DNA of 36,239 nt from Teichococcus vastitatis (GTDB lineage: Bacteria; Pseudomonadota; Alphaproteobacteria; Acetobacterales; Acetobacteraceae): contig NZ_QXGS01000030.1 of assembly GCF_003604215.1 (NCBI RefSeq), forward strand, positions 1 to 36,239. The letters run 5' to 3'. Under the pieces are notes generated by a model. That model saw nothing but the letters and a program-made list of their open reading frames with translations. It ran no database searches and was not told the origin of the DNA. This document shows, one piece after another, positions 14,613-23,778 of the stretch. The first letter of the stretch is position 1. The number at the start of each line of letters is the position of its first letter. Both the position numbers and the translations under genes were made by a program.

Positions 14613-15865
14613 TCGCTTCGGCCGGCTGGCGCTCCGCCACGGTTTTCGTGCTCTATGCCTATCAGGGACTGGTCGCCGGCTTCGCGGTGACCGCCCTGCC
14701 GAACCATTTCGCCGCGCTCGGCGCCAACGCGTCCGAGGTCGGTGCCCATGTCGCCATGGTCGGACTGCCGTGGATCCTGCAGCCGCTCTGGGGTCCGGTG
14801 GTGGATCGGTTCGGCGGCTTTCGCATGGGCCGGCGGCGCTTCTGGATCGTGGCCGGTATTCTGCTGTCGCTGCTCGCCCTGACGCGGCTCCTGCTGGTCG
14901 AGGAGGCCGGCCGGCATGATCTTCCGGCCCTGAGCCTGGTGTTCCTCGCCCACAGCGCCCTGGCCTCCCTCACCGATACCGCGACCGACGGCATGATCAT
15001 CGACCATGTTCCGGCCGGGCGTCTCGGCATAGCCAACGCGACCACGCGGGCAGGTTTCGTGACGGGCATCTCGCTGGGAGCCGCGGGGTTCGGCTGGCTG
15101 CTGGCGCGGCACGGGCTGCAAGCCGCTTCGGCGGTGCTGCTCGCCATCGGAACACTGGCGCTGGTGCTGCCGCTGCTGGTGCGGGAAGCCCCTGGCGATG
15201 CATGGCTGTCACTGCGGCAGCGGCCGCTGGCTCGCCCTTCGGGCCTCGGCCGGCTGCTGCGCGGCCTGGGACGATCCCTGGCGCAGCCGCGCATGATGCT
15301 GCTGCTGGCGTTCTGCTTTGCAGTCGACCTGGCCGCCGCGGCCTTTCGCGTGCCGCTGGCGGTGGAATTGGTGCAGCGGCTGGGCTGGACGGCGGAGGCG
15401 CTGTCCGGGTTCCAGGGCCTGGCCGGATTTCTGGCCGGAACAGCCGGCGCCCTGGCGATCGGCTGGTGGACCGACCGGACCGGTGCCCCTCGGGCGCTGA
15501 CGATCCTGCTGGCCTGCAGCGCCCTGAGCCATGGCGCGGCCGGCCTGATGCTGGGCCAGATGATGGGGGGTGGAGCGGGCGTCGCGGGTCCATTGGCGCT
15601 CGCCCTTTCCACCGTGACACCGGCGCTGGTGTTCGTTGCGCTGGCTCCCGCCGTGATGCAGGCTAGCCGCGGCGAGGCGGCGGCCACCCGCTTCGCCCTG
15701 TTCATGGCGGCGCTCAACATGGGCGACGTGGCCGGCGCTTCCCTGTCAGGTTTCCTGGTGGAACAGCTTGGCCTTCCGCTGCTGGGCCTCGCCGCGGCGG
15801 CGATGTTCCTGGGCGGCGCAGCGGTGGTTCGCTTCGGCCTGCCCGGTCCAAGGCCGACCGCGTAG
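14597..15865 (+). CDS. MFS transporter (AmpG/PAT-like)
   Basis: A 422-residue inner-membrane carrier with about twelve hydrophobic segments. The first-loop sequence GPVVDRFGGFRMGRRR is a version of the MFS motif A, and a second half-copy, GWWTDRTGAPRAL, lies after the central loop. TDTATDGMIIDHVP resembles the AmpG and acetyl-CoA transporter branch. It is the last gene of the operon and so the likely exporter (or importer) of its product or a precursor. No ATG lies near the N-terminus; the GTG at 14597 starts the hydrophobic sequence properly and overlaps the preceding stop by 16 bases. The family call is firm; substrate and direction are unknown. Confidence 0.85.
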   Translation: MRPPLIASAGWRSATVFVLYAYQGLVAGFAVTALPNHFAALGANASEVGAHVAMVGLPWILQPLWGPVVDRFGGFRMGRRRFWIVAGILLSLLALTRLLLVEEAGRHDLPALSLVFLAHSALASLTDTATDGMIIDHVPAGRLGIANATTRAGFVTGISLGAAGFGWLLARHGLQAASAVLLAIGTLALVLPLLVREAPGDAWLSLRQRPLARPSGLGRLLRGLGRSLAQPRMMLLLAFCFAVDLAAAAFRVPLAVELVQRLGWTAEALSGFQGLAGFLAGTAGALAIGWWTDRTGAPRALTILLACSALSHGAAGLMLGQMMGGGAGVAGPLALALSTVTPALVFVALAPAVMQASRGEAAATRFALFMAALNMGDVAGASLSGFLVEQLGLPLLGLAAAAMFLGGAAVVRFGLPGPRPTA

Positions 15866-16174
15866 GACGCCACCGCCGGCCCTGATCCGGACGGCACGGG
15901 CGCGCGGAAGATCGACGCGGAATTCGACAGGTGGCGCCGGCCATCACTGATCTTGAGCGAAGCGCCTGATCCCGCAGATCCGGGAATATCGCTTCGCGCT
16001 CCATCCTGCCGGCAGCCGAGTCGGCATTCATCCCCGGAGATTTTCGAAGCGCTGCCTCGGCGATGTTCAGGAGGGAGAGCGCTTTCGGAGCCGGGAACGG
16101 GAAACTCGTCCCCCCGCTTCTCACCTTTTCTTGACTGGCGCGAGACCGAAACAAAATCCGACCATGTGCGGATC
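15866..16174. other. Intergenic region after the large operon
   Basis: This holds the end of the thirteen-gene operon and the leader of the Sel1-repeat gene. The downstream frame is open through part of it (from a TTG at 15953), but that sequence has no conserved character and is probably untranslated. GCCACC and GGTGGC form weak inverted arms far apart; I see no convincing terminator. Confidence 0.45.
16131..16159 (+). promoter_or_regulatory. Possible sigma-70-type promoter
   Basis: TTGACT (16131-16136) is a near-consensus -35 element, followed after 17 bases by an AT-rich AAATCC (16154-16159) as a poor -10. It lies just upstream of the ATG at 16175 and would leave a very short leader. It supports the choice of 16175 over the upstream TTG as start, but the -10 is weak. 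Confidence 0.3.
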
Positions 16175-18160
16175 ATGGCGATCCCACACCATACGCCTCT
16201 GCCGAGCAGCCATTCCGGCCCTTCCGGATCGGTGGACGCCGGCAGTGGCTCGCCGTCGCAGGCCGGCGGCCGGCTGGCGAGAATGCTTTATGTTCTCGGT
16301 TCGGGAAGTCTGCTGGGTGTCGGTGGCCTCGGATTTCTTTTCCTGCCGCATTGGCTGAGCCAGACGATCGAACTGCGGGATCTGCCATCCCCCACTCCGG
16401 CGGCCGCAGCTAGTGCCGCGCAATCTCCTGCGGCGAGGGCAGCGGTCCTTGTTTCGGAGGCTCCCGCGCAACCGAGCGAGACCTCGTCCGCAGCCGGGCA
16501 GGAGATCACTGACCTTCAGACCGAGATTGTTCAGCTTCTGGCCACTGCCGACCAACTGGATCTGGAACTGGCCCGACTCGAATCCAACTTTGCCACGCAG
16601 GACAGGGCCGCAGATCAGCCGACCGAGGCGGCACCGTCCATCGCCATGCCAGAGCTTCTGCCGCCGAGAACGCCCGGCTATCTCGACGATCCGGTCATGG
16701 CGGGACGTGACCTAGTCCTTCCATCGGCGCGCACGAACACCGATGGCGGAACAGCGTTGCCGCTTGCGGACGCCAGCGCTGCATCTGTCTCCGATCTCGC
16801 ACCGCTTCCCGCGCCGCTGGACGACGTTCACGAGACGGAACTGGCCTCCGTCACGAATGACGTGGTGCTGTCAGGCGAGGCCGGATTTGCGGCGGGCCAG
16901 TCGATCCAGATCGTTTCCCGGCCGTCGCTGGATGCCTCGGACGCTGCTGGCGATGCACAATCGTCCGCTTCGTCAGACAAGTTGGACAGCGTCCTCCCTG
17001 ATGATCGGCGGCAGGATGACCCTGCATCCATCGGCGACAGACTGCTTGCTCCGGCAACGCTTGTGGCTCTGGGCGACTCTGAGACCTTGTCCGACGTCCT
17101 GGGCGAGGCGTTTCCTGTTCAGGAACACCCGGAAAGCAGCGATCCGCCCGCACCAGCCGCCATCTATCCTGTTGAAGCACCTCCCCCGGTGATAACGGAG
17201 CCGGAAGAGCAGGCGCCGGTGCGAAGTGATATCATCGATGACACGGCTGCCGCTCGCGAGCCTTCGGAACGCGGTGCGGCGGATGCCGCTGCTGACGGCT
17301 ACGTCGATGCGACGGCGCCGGAACGCACCGGCGGCACCAGCGCGACGGCGCCCGCATCGACGCCGCCGGCCTCCGCTTTCGATACGGTGACACCCGCTGC
17401 GTCCGTCGTGAGCCATCCGACGCTGAGCCGGGAGGAACAGCTGAGCCTGATCGGGCGTGCCGAAGAACAGCTGGCGAGCGGCAACGTCGCCGCGGCCCGC
17501 CTGCTGTACCAGCAGGCTGCGCTGGGCGGGAGCGGACGGGCCGCGGCGGCGCTCAGCCGGACCTATGCACCGGACTTCCTCCGCGGACTGGGAGCGAGCG
17601 AGGTTCCGTCCGACCCCCTGCTCGCGCTGGTCTGGGCCCGCCGGGCGGAAACGCTCGGCGCGGCCGAGCCCTCCCCGCCAGCAACGGTGCCGCGGCCGAA
17701 CGCGGCACCTAGCGCCCAGGCAGCAGATCCGAGTTCCCCACCGTCGGCGCAACCGCCTGTCGCATCCCTCCCGCAGCCGCAGCCGCAACCGCAGGTTCAG
17801 ACGCCGGCTGTTGAACAACCGACTTTGGCTGAGAACGCGGCCGCCGCTTCCGGCCGCGCTGCACCGCCGCGCCCCGTTCCGCCGCCGGCCGGGCTGGAGC
17901 GGATTCTCGCGCGAGCGGACGAGATGATGGCTCTGCGCGATGTTTCGGCGGCGCGCCGTCTTTACGCCTATGCCGCCGAAGCCGGCAACGGGCAGGCCGC
18001 AGCGGCGCTGGGGCGCAGCTATGATCCTGCTTATCTTCAAGATATCGGTGCCCAGGGCATACGGCCTGACCCGGTTCTGGCTGTACGCTGGTACCGGCAG
18101 GCCATTGCCCTAGGAGAAACGCAGGTCGCGCCCCTCCTGGCGCGCCTTCAGCCGCGCTGA
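16175..18160 (+). CDS. Membrane-anchored Sel1-like repeat protein
   Basis: A 661-residue protein. Near residue 35 a single hydrophobic segment (MLYVLGSGSLLGVGGLGFLF) anchors it. A short coiled-coil-like stretch (EITDLQTEIVQLLATADQL) and about 300 residues of Pro/Ala/Ser/Asp-rich low complexity follow. Near the C-terminus are two Sel1-like units of similar sequence: AEEQLASGNVAAARLLYQQA with RTYAPDFL, and ADEMMALRDVSAARRLYAYA with RSYDPAYL. They are separated by a Pro/Gln-rich linker. Sel1 repeats usually mediate protein contacts. The bulk is probably periplasmic. The gene is 32 bases upstream of a TAXI binding-protein gene and likely co-transcribed, so the two may form an envelope complex. 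No enzymatic motif is visible. The N-terminal start is uncertain (TTG at 15953 also in frame). Confidence 0.75.
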   Translation: MAIPHHTPLPSSHSGPSGSVDAGSGSPSQAGGRLARMLYVLGSGSLLGVGGLGFLFLPHWLSQTIELRDLPSPTPAAAASAAQSPAARAAVLVSEAPAQPSETSSAAGQEITDLQTEIVQLLATADQLDLELARLESNFATQDRAADQPTEAAPSIAMPELLPPRTPGYLDDPVMAGRDLVLPSARTNTDGGTALPLADASAASVSDLAPLPAPLDDVHETELASVTNDVVLSGEAGFAAGQSIQIVSRPSLDASDAAGDAQSSASSDKLDSVLPDDRRQDDPASIGDRLLAPATLVALGDSETLSDVLGEAFPVQEHPESSDPPAPAAIYPVEAPPPVITEPEEQAPVRSDIIDDTAAAREPSERGAADAAADGYVDATAPERTGGTSATAPASTPPASAFDTVTPAASVVSHPTLSREEQLSLIGRAEEQLASGNVAAARLLYQQAALGGSGRAAAALSRTYAPDFLRGLGASEVPSDPLLALVWARRAETLGAAEPSPPATVPRPNAAPSAQAADPSSPPSAQPPVASLPQPQPQPQVQTPAVEQPTLAENAAAASGRAAPPRPVPPPAGLERILARADEMMALRDVSAARRLYAYAAEAGNGQAAAALGRSYDPAYLQDIGAQGIRPDPVLAVRWYRQAIALGETQVAPLLARLQPR

Positions 18161-18192
18161 CGAAAGCAAGAACCCTGCAGGGAAGTTGAAGA

Positions 18193-19155
18193 ATGGCGAT
18201 TGGCGCATTGGGCCGGCGTGCGGCCCTAGCCACCGGGATTTGCGGCATGATCGGTGGCACGGCGGCCCGGGCTCAGGGCACCGCTCCGCGGCGCAGCGCG
18301 GCGGAGGCCACACGGGACGCCAATTTCGGCACGCTCGGGATGATCTCCGGCGGTGTCGATGGTACCTATATCCGCATTGCCACCGATCTGGCCGCGGTGC
18401 TGGATGATGGCGATTACCTGCGGATCCTGCCCGTGGTCGGAAAAGGTTCCCTGCAGAACATCTCAGATCTGCTCTACGTCCGCGGCATCGACATCGCCAT
18501 CGTGCAGTCCGATGTGATGGCTGCCGCGACCCGTGACCGCCTGTTTCCCGGTGTCGGTCAGCTCGTGCAATACGTCGCCAAGCTGTACGATGAGGAATTC
18601 CATGTTCTCGCCCGGCGCGACATCGAACAGGTCGAGGACCTTGCCGGCCAACCGGTGAATGTTGATCTGCGCGGCAGTGGCACGGCGATGACCGCCTCTC
18701 TCGTTTTCGGCAGCCTGGGCGTCGCGGTGGAGGCCGTTCACGCTCCCCAAGATCTGGCGCTGGAGCGGCTGCGGCGTGGCGAGATCGCGGCGCTTGTCTA
18801 TGTGGCTGGCAAGCCGACCCGGCTGTTCGGCGGCGTGCGGGCGGATGAAGGGCTGCATCTTCTGTCCCTTCCACTGGCGCCGCAATTGCTGCAGACCTAT
18901 CTGCCGGCGTCGATCGAGCACGCCGACTACCCGAACCTCGTCGCGGAGGATCGTCCGGTACAGACGGTGGCTGTCGGAGCGGTGCTCGCGGTTTATGCGT
19001 GGAAGCCAGGCACGGAGCGGCACGGCAAACTCCTCCGCTTCCTGGAGCGCTTCAATCAGAAGTTTCCGGAGTTGCTGCAGCCTCCGCGGCATCCGAAATG
19101 GCGGGAAGTGACCTTGAGCGCCCAGGTTCCAGGCTGGACCCGCTTCAAGCCCTAG
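18193..19155 (+). CDS. TAXI-family TRAP-type periplasmic binding protein
   Basis: A 320-residue extracytoplasmic solute receptor. The N-terminus carries a twin-arginine-like signal (GRRAALATG) ending near TAARAQG. The mature part has the TAXI landmarks GMISGGVDGTYIRIATDLA, VVGKGSLQNI and GIDIAIVQSDV, followed by a second lobe typical of type II binding proteins. TAXI receptors normally deliver substrates to a fused TRAP membrane subunit (DctQM-type), but none is present in this window, so it is an orphan here. The upstream Sel1-repeat membrane protein is the only obvious partner. A GGGAAG sits ahead of the ATG at 18193. The ligand is unknown. It might work as a sensor or with a transporter encoded elsewhere. 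Confidence 0.88.
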   Translation: MAIGALGRRAALATGICGMIGGTAARAQGTAPRRSAAEATRDANFGTLGMISGGVDGTYIRIATDLAAVLDDGDYLRILPVVGKGSLQNISDLLYVRGIDIAIVQSDVMAAATRDRLFPGVGQLVQYVAKLYDEEFHVLARRDIEQVEDLAGQPVNVDLRGSGTAMTASLVFGSLGVAVEAVHAPQDLALERLRRGEIAALVYVAGKPTRLFGGVRADEGLHLLSLPLAPQLLQTYLPASIEHADYPNLVAEDRPVQTVAVGAVLAVYAWKPGTERHGKLLRFLERFNQKFPELLQPPRHPKWREVTLSAQVPGWTRFKP

Positions 19156-19275
19156 CCCGGTCCTGCACCCAGCTCGGCTCACAAGATCCTGGCGGAGCTG
19201 CGAAGAAGGCCGAAGGCGGGCATCCTTGGTGAAAGGCTGCTCCGCCTGCCGCCCCCCTGCTCCAGGCTGAACAGG

Positions 19276-20658
19276 ATGCCTCAAGCGCTGCATCCCGCCA
19301 TGCCCCCTGCGCGTTCCTGGAAGAGTTCATGTCGCGATGAATCGCGACCCTACTGCGCGGGACAGGCACAATTGGGCAAAGACCACAGTCGCGATGACCG
19401 GATCGGCAACCGGCGCCTCCATCCGGAAACGTTGATGCTCGGTTACGGCTACGATCCCCATCTTTCGGAAGGTGCCGTCAAGCCCCCCGTGTTCCTGACC
19501 TCAACCTTCGTGTTCCGGTCCGCCGAGGAAGGGAAAGAATATTTCGACGTTGTCGCGGGCCGGAAGCCGGTACCGCCCGGCGGTGCCGGCCTGGTCTATT
19601 CCCGCTTTAATCATCCGAACTCCGAGATCGTCGAGGATCGGCTGGCGGCCTTCGAAGCTGCCGAAGCGTCCCTGGTTTTCAGCTCGGGCATGTCGGCCAT
19701 CGCCACCACGCTGCTGACCCATACTCGGCCCGGCGATGTCATCCTTCATTCTCAGCCCTTGTATGGCGGCACCGAAACCCTGTTGGCGCGCACCTTCTCG
19801 GATCGAGGTGTGCAAGCGCAGGGGTTTTCCGACGGCATCAGAAGCCAGGTGGTGGCACAAGCAGCCGGGCGTGCCATGGCTCAGGGCCGGGTCAGTGCCA
19901 TCATGGTGGAAACACCCGCCAATCCGACGAACTCGCTGGTCGATCTATCCGTGGTCCGCGACGTGGCCGATCACATCGGGCAGTCCCAGGGGCACCGGCC
20001 GGTTGTTGTTTGCGACAACACGATGCTGGGTCCGGTGTTCCAGAAGCCTCTGGAGCATGGCGCGGACCTTTCCGTCTATAGCCTGACCAAATATGTGGGT
20101 GGCCATAGTGACCTGGTCGGAGGCGCCGTCACGGGCGCCCATCGTCACGTGCAGCCGATACGGCTTCTCAGGGGTGCCATCGGCACGCAGCTTGATCCCC
20201 ATTCCTGCTGGATGGTCGGACGGTCACTCGAGACGCTGTCGCTCCGGATGCGCGAAGCAGCCCGCAATGCCCAGGTGGTCGCAGGTTTCTTGGTCAAACA
20301 CCCGAAAGTCAACCGCGTGCATTCGCTCGACTTCCTGGCGGAGGGCAGCGAGGCTCGCCAAGTCTATCAGACACAATGCACCGGGCCGGGTTCGACCTTC
20401 AGCCTGGACATCAGGGGTGGGGAGGCCGCTGCCTTCCGGATGCTGAACGCGCTTCGGATCTTCAAGCTGGCTGTCAGCCTCGGCGGCACGGAATCCCTCG
20501 CCAGCCATCCCGCATCGACCACCCATTCCGGCGTGCCGCTGGAGGTTCGGGAACGACTCGCGGTAACCGACGGACTGGTGCGCCTTTCCATCGGGATCGA
20601 GCATCCGGACGACCTGATCGCCGATCTGGCACAGGCACTCGATGCGATCGACATGTGA
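19276..20658 (+). CDS. Cystathionine gamma-synthase-family PLP enzyme
   Basis: A PLP-dependent enzyme of sulfur amino-acid metabolism (cystathionine gamma-synthase/lyase or methionine gamma-lyase type), cytosolic. Conserved parts are [25 protein letters not shown], the glycine-rich [26 protein letters not shown] and the PLP-lysine motif [11 protein letters not shown] (K272 from the first ATG), then [12 protein letters not shown] near the end. Length is 460 residues from the ATG at 19276, longer than usual. The first 50 or so residues are not conserved in character and contain a hairpin, so a TTG at 19372 (428 residues) or the ATG at 19435 may be the real start. It stands alone on the plus strand. 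The exact reaction cannot be fixed from the sequence; it belongs to the branch with the [10 protein letters not shown]-terminus. Confidence 0.88.
   Translation: MPQALHPAMPPARSWKSSCRDESRPYCAGQAQLGKDHSRDDRIGNRRLHPETLMLGYGYDPHLSEGAVKPPVFLTSTFVFRSAEEGKEYFDVVAGRKPVPPGGAGLVYSRFNHPNSEIVEDRLAAFEAAEASLVFSSGMSAIATTLLTHTRPGDVILHSQPLYGGTETLLARTFSDRGVQAQGFSDGIRSQVVAQAAGRAMAQGRVSAIMVETPANPTNSLVDLSVVRDVADHIGQSQGHRPVVVCDNTMLGPVFQKPLEHGADLSVYSLTKYVGGHSDLVGGAVTGAHRHVQPIRLLRGAIGTQLDPHSCWMVGRSLETLSLRMREAARNAQVVAGFLVKHPKVNRVHSLDFLAEGSEARQVYQTQCTGPGSTFSLDIRGGEAAAFRMLNALRIFKLAVSLGGTESLASHPASTTHSGVPLEVRERLAVTDGLVRLSIGIEHPDDLIADLAQALDAIDM
19331..19348 (+). promoter_or_regulatory. Perfect 7-bp hairpin near the start of the PLP-enzyme gene
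   Basis: GTCGCGA and TCGCGAC form a perfect stem closed by the tetraloop TGAA. It lies 24 bases ahead of the candidate TTG start at 19372. If translation starts there, the hairpin would be in the 5' leader and could act in attenuation or initiation control. I could not match it to a known SAM riboswitch. Confidence 0.35.
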
Positions 20659-21014
20659 GGGCCGCCAGGCTCATGGCATCATGGAGGGTGGTACAGGGTC
20701 CGGCTTGGGACGGACACGCCGCCATGGGCGGCTTGCCGATGGGATAGACATCTCGGTTGGCCGGCAGGACCCTTCGCCAGGACACGTGCCCCGACAGGCC
20801 GATGTTCAACCAGGCTCAGCCGAGTGGCTCGCGCCCAGGTGTGAAGAGGCCCTTCGCCATCGGACAGCGATGGGCGAGAGCTTCGCGTGCACGGGATCAC
20901 CGGGCTAGGGACGCCCGAGCCCATGACCCTCGTCCCAGGCTGGAACACTCGGCTCCGTCCAAGCCCTTTACCTGTTGAAAGGGGGCTGACGGGATGATCG
21001 CGGCAGCTAGGCTG
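20659..21014. other. Intergenic region without a supportable gene
   Basis: This lies between the convergent PLP-enzyme gene and a small minus-strand gene. Short open frames exist but none has a family resemblance or a convincing ribosome-binding site. No clear terminator hairpin with a U tract is visible. Confidence 0.5.
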
Positions 21015-21233
21015 TTATTCCTCCGGGGGAAGAGCCTTCCTGACGTCAGCTTCGATCGCGCCGATGGCGGCACGCATGCCGGTCATCAGCCGCGCCGCCT
21101 CCAATGCGCTCAGGACCAGAAAGGGAGCATCCCTCTCATCCCGCATCTCGATGACGACAGAGCCGTCGCGATTGGCGAATGCTCGGAGTTCTCCCGTGAA
21201 GGGATCATCATCCGAGTATACGATCTCGGCCAT
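21015..21233 (-). CDS. Small hypothetical protein
   Basis: A 72-residue acidic soluble protein of unknown function. It begins MAEIVYSDDDPFTGELRAF and has a beta-rich first half (SVVIEMRDE) followed by a helical second half (LSALEAARLMTGMRAAIGA). The ATG at 21233 is preceded by AGGAGAG at a good distance; an upstream in-frame extension of 16 residues is basic and probably not translated. It is divergent from fumarase C, with a 336-base spacer between them. The normal composition and ribosome-binding site support a real gene. No domain recognised. Confidence 0.6.
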   Translation of the reverse strand: MAEIVYSDDDPFTGELRAFANRDGSVVIEMRDERDAPFLVLSALEAARLMTGMRAAIGAIEADVRKALPPEE

Positions 21234-21569
21234 GGTGCTCTCCTGATGACGGCGTCGCACCACTAGCCGCAGCGATCCCATGTGGGAAGTGCCTCTGCAA
21301 CAGGCCAGGGCATCGCGTCACTCCCTCGCCGGAGATCGGCCCCTCGACGGAGGCAGCGCGCAGGAAAGATGGAGCGCCAAAGCCGGATCACGCACTGAGC
21401 GCCGCTTCGGAGGGTTGCTCCGGCAGTTGGGCGCAGGTCGCTCCCATCGGCCTGCCATTCCAGGTGGAGCATCGGTCCAGCGGTTCACGCGTTGATTCGC
21501 CATGGTGGGATGGGTGGTAATCCTTGCATGGATCTCCGACCTTACCTCCAGTTCGAAGCGGAGGATGAG
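21234..21569. other. Divergent intergenic region
   Basis: This must hold the promoters for the small minus-strand gene and for fumarase C. The fumC frame is open for 26 codons upstream of its ATG, but without conserved sequence. No clear promoter or operator was found by eye. Confidence 0.45.
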
Positions 21570-23009
21570 ATGGCACAACAGAGCAGCCCGGAGGCAGAAT
21601 TCCGGATCGAGACCGATTCGATGGGTGAAATCCAGGTCCCCGCCGACCGCCTTTGGGGCGCCCAGACCCAGCGGTCGCGGGTGAATTTTCCCATCGGTGT
21701 CGACCGCTTCCGGTTCGGACGGCCGGTCATCCGTGCCCTCGGCATCCTGAAGAAAGCCGCAGCACTGGCGAATGCGGAACTCGATCAGCTGCCGCGGGAC
21801 AAGGCCGACCTGATCGTCGGCGCGGCGGAGGAAGTGATCGACGGCCGCTGGGATGCCGAGTTCCCCCTGGTAGTGTTCCAGACAGGATCCGGCACTCAGA
21901 CCAACATGAATGCGAACGAGGTCATCGCCAACCGGGCGATCCAGCTGGCAGGTGGCCAGTTGGGCTCCAAGAAGCCGGTGCATCCGAATGATGATGTGAA
22001 CAGAAGCCAATCATCCAATGATACCTTCCCGACTGCCATGCACATCGCCGCGGTGGAGGTGATATCGGGCGTCGCCATCCTCGCCGTGCAGCGCCTGCGC
22101 GACACGCTGGATGGCAAGGCCCGGGAGTTCCGGGATGTTGTGATGGTGGGTCGTACCCATCTGCAGGACGCAACCCCGGTGACATTGGGTCAGGTGATCG
22201 GCGGCTGGGTGGCACAGCTGGACGATGCCACCGCCACGATCGAGCATGCCCTGCAAGGGCTCTACCGTCTGGCGATCGGCGGCACGGCGGTGGGCACCGG
22301 TTTGAACGCGCATCCCCGTTTTGGGGAAGCCGCCGCCCGCTGGATCGCAACGGAAACAGGCAAGCCTTTCGTGACCGCGCCCAACAAGTTCGCGGCGCTC
22401 TCCGCCCATGATGACCTGGTGAACTGCAGCGCGGCGCTGAGGACACTGGCAGGCGCCCTGATGAAGATCGCAAACGATGTTCGCTGGTACGCCTGCGGCC
22501 CCCGGGCCGGCTTCGCCGAATTACTGATCCCGGAGAATGAACCCGGGTCGTCCATCATGCCAGGAAAGGTCAACCCGACCCAGAGCGAGGCGATGACCAT
22601 GGTCTGCGTGCAGGTGTATGGCAACGATGCGGCCGTCGCCTTCGCGGGAAGTCAGGGCAATTTCCAACTCAATGTCTACAAGCCGGTGATGGTCCACAAT
22701 GTCCTGGAATCGGCTGAGCTGATCGCGGATGCCTGCGGTGCCTTCGATGAGCATTGTGCCCGCGGCATTCAGCCGAATGCGGAACGGATCCGCGAGCATC
22801 TGGACAATTCTCTGATGCTGGTGACTGCTCTGAATCCTCATATCGGCTACGAGAAATCCGCGAAGATCGCCATGACCGCGTATCGTGACAAGACGACCTT
22901 GCGGGAGGCCGCGCTGAAGCTGGGTCATGTCACTGGCGAAGAGTTCGACCGGTGGGTCCGCGCTGAGGAGATGACGGGCTCTCATGCGGATGCGCCGCGG
23001 ACGTCCTGA
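21570..23009 (+). CDS. fumC: Fumarate hydratase, class II
   Basis: Interconverts fumarate and malate in the TCA cycle; oxygen-stable, iron-free homotetramer in the cytosol. The 479-residue protein has the superfamily signatures in order: [47 protein letters not shown] and the SS-loop [11 protein letters not shown] with its catalytic Ser. It is about 15 residues longer than E. coli FumC, with a short N-terminal extension and C-terminal tail. The ATG at 21570 follows GGAG in GAGGATGAG and precedes [19 protein letters not shown]. The extension is moderately variable. It stands alone, which is usual for fumC. The assignment is firm. Confidence 0.97.
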   Translation: MAQQSSPEAEFRIETDSMGEIQVPADRLWGAQTQRSRVNFPIGVDRFRFGRPVIRALGILKKAAALANAELDQLPRDKADLIVGAAEEVIDGRWDAEFPLVVFQTGSGTQTNMNANEVIANRAIQLAGGQLGSKKPVHPNDDVNRSQSSNDTFPTAMHIAAVEVISGVAILAVQRLRDTLDGKAREFRDVVMVGRTHLQDATPVTLGQVIGGWVAQLDDATATIEHALQGLYRLAIGGTAVGTGLNAHPRFGEAAARWIATETGKPFVTAPNKFAALSAHDDLVNCSAALRTLAGALMKIANDVRWYACGPRAGFAELLIPENEPGSSIMPGKVNPTQSEAMTMVCVQVYGNDAAVAFAGSQGNFQLNVYKPVMVHNVLESAELIADACGAFDEHCARGIQPNAERIREHLDNSLMLVTALNPHIGYEKSAKIAMTAYRDKTTLREAALKLGHVTGEEFDRWVRAEEMTGSHADAPRTS

Positions 23010-23030
23010 AGCCCATCGTCTCAAGCTGGT

Positions 23031-23052
23031 GAGAGGCCATCGGATGCCTCTC
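23031..23052 (+). terminator. Possible terminator after fumC
   Basis: GAGAGGC and GCCTCTC form a perfect 7-bp stem with an 8-base loop, 21 bases after the fumC stop. There is no U tract after it, so it may be an mRNA 3'-end stabiliser or a Rho-assisted terminator. Confidence 0.45.
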
Positions 23053-23778
23053 CCACTTCCGATCCTTAGATGTTGTCGGAAACGTCTGAACTTCCCGTTG
23101 TCGCAAACCTCCGCTCCATGATGGTATCAATCGGCTCCTTTGGAGCAGCCCTCGACGTTCGACTGCCTTTCCCTGCGGACAGGAATTAATAACCCTGCAG
23201 GCGGACCGACGGGAGACATGCGGACGATCCCCTAACCTGCCGGGCGAGAGGAGGTAGGGAACTCGAAATGCCCGAGCTCCAGAGGGGCGGAGCCGTCCTA
23301 CCCAGTATAGGCAAGGATGTTCGGCCGGCATCCGGGGCCGGTGACGAAGGGGTCGTGACCTCTCCGCAACGCTGCCGCCGCCGCCGGGATGCTGTGCTGA
23401 TTTTGACGCTGGCTAGGGCTGCCCGCTTCGAGCCGATGACGTGCGGTCGGAACTGCCTGTGCTGTCGGTCCGCCGGTATGCCGAAGCTTGAAACGTCGTT
23501 GGGCCGATCGCAGCGAAATTGCCTAGCCGATCCACCCAAGGCTCATCGACAGCGCGTTCGGCGCCTGGCTGGTTCAGCCCTATCATCTCGGTGCTCGTAT
23601 GCTCAATGCGACGTCGGATGGCTTGCCCGCGGGGATGCCTCCGATACGATCAAGCATACTGCCTTGATCACCAAAGGTCGCATCGCAGGCGTCGCAATTC
23701 CTGATGCCATCAGCCCTGCGTCCTCCAAGCGAAGGCGGCTCATGCGCGTTTGGAAGGTAAATCATAAATCTCAAGTAC
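23053..23778. other. Gene-poor region of unlike composition
   Basis: About 730 bases with no gene I can defend. Open frames here switch frame often, carry few family-like features and lack ribosome-binding sites. Toward the right end the DNA becomes visibly richer in A and T than the operon to the left. One 20-residue stretch near 23542-23610 (SAFGAWLVQPYHLGARML) looks protein-like but is bounded by stops, so a gene remnant is possible. Confidence 0.4.

Noticed and set aside
15953-16174. A 74-codon N-terminal extension of the Sel1-repeat protein
   Set aside because: Starts at TTG, has no protein-like pattern, and contains a near-consensus -35 element just before the ATG at 16175.
14662-16176. 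A 504-codon minus-strand frame
   Set aside because: Antisense to the MFS gene; Ser/Arg/Pro-rich, no signal or membrane pattern.
19156-19371. A SAM-type riboswitch before the PLP-enzyme gene
   Set aside because: Apart from one 7-bp hairpin, I could not find the pseudoknot or conserved core of any known SAM riboswitch class.
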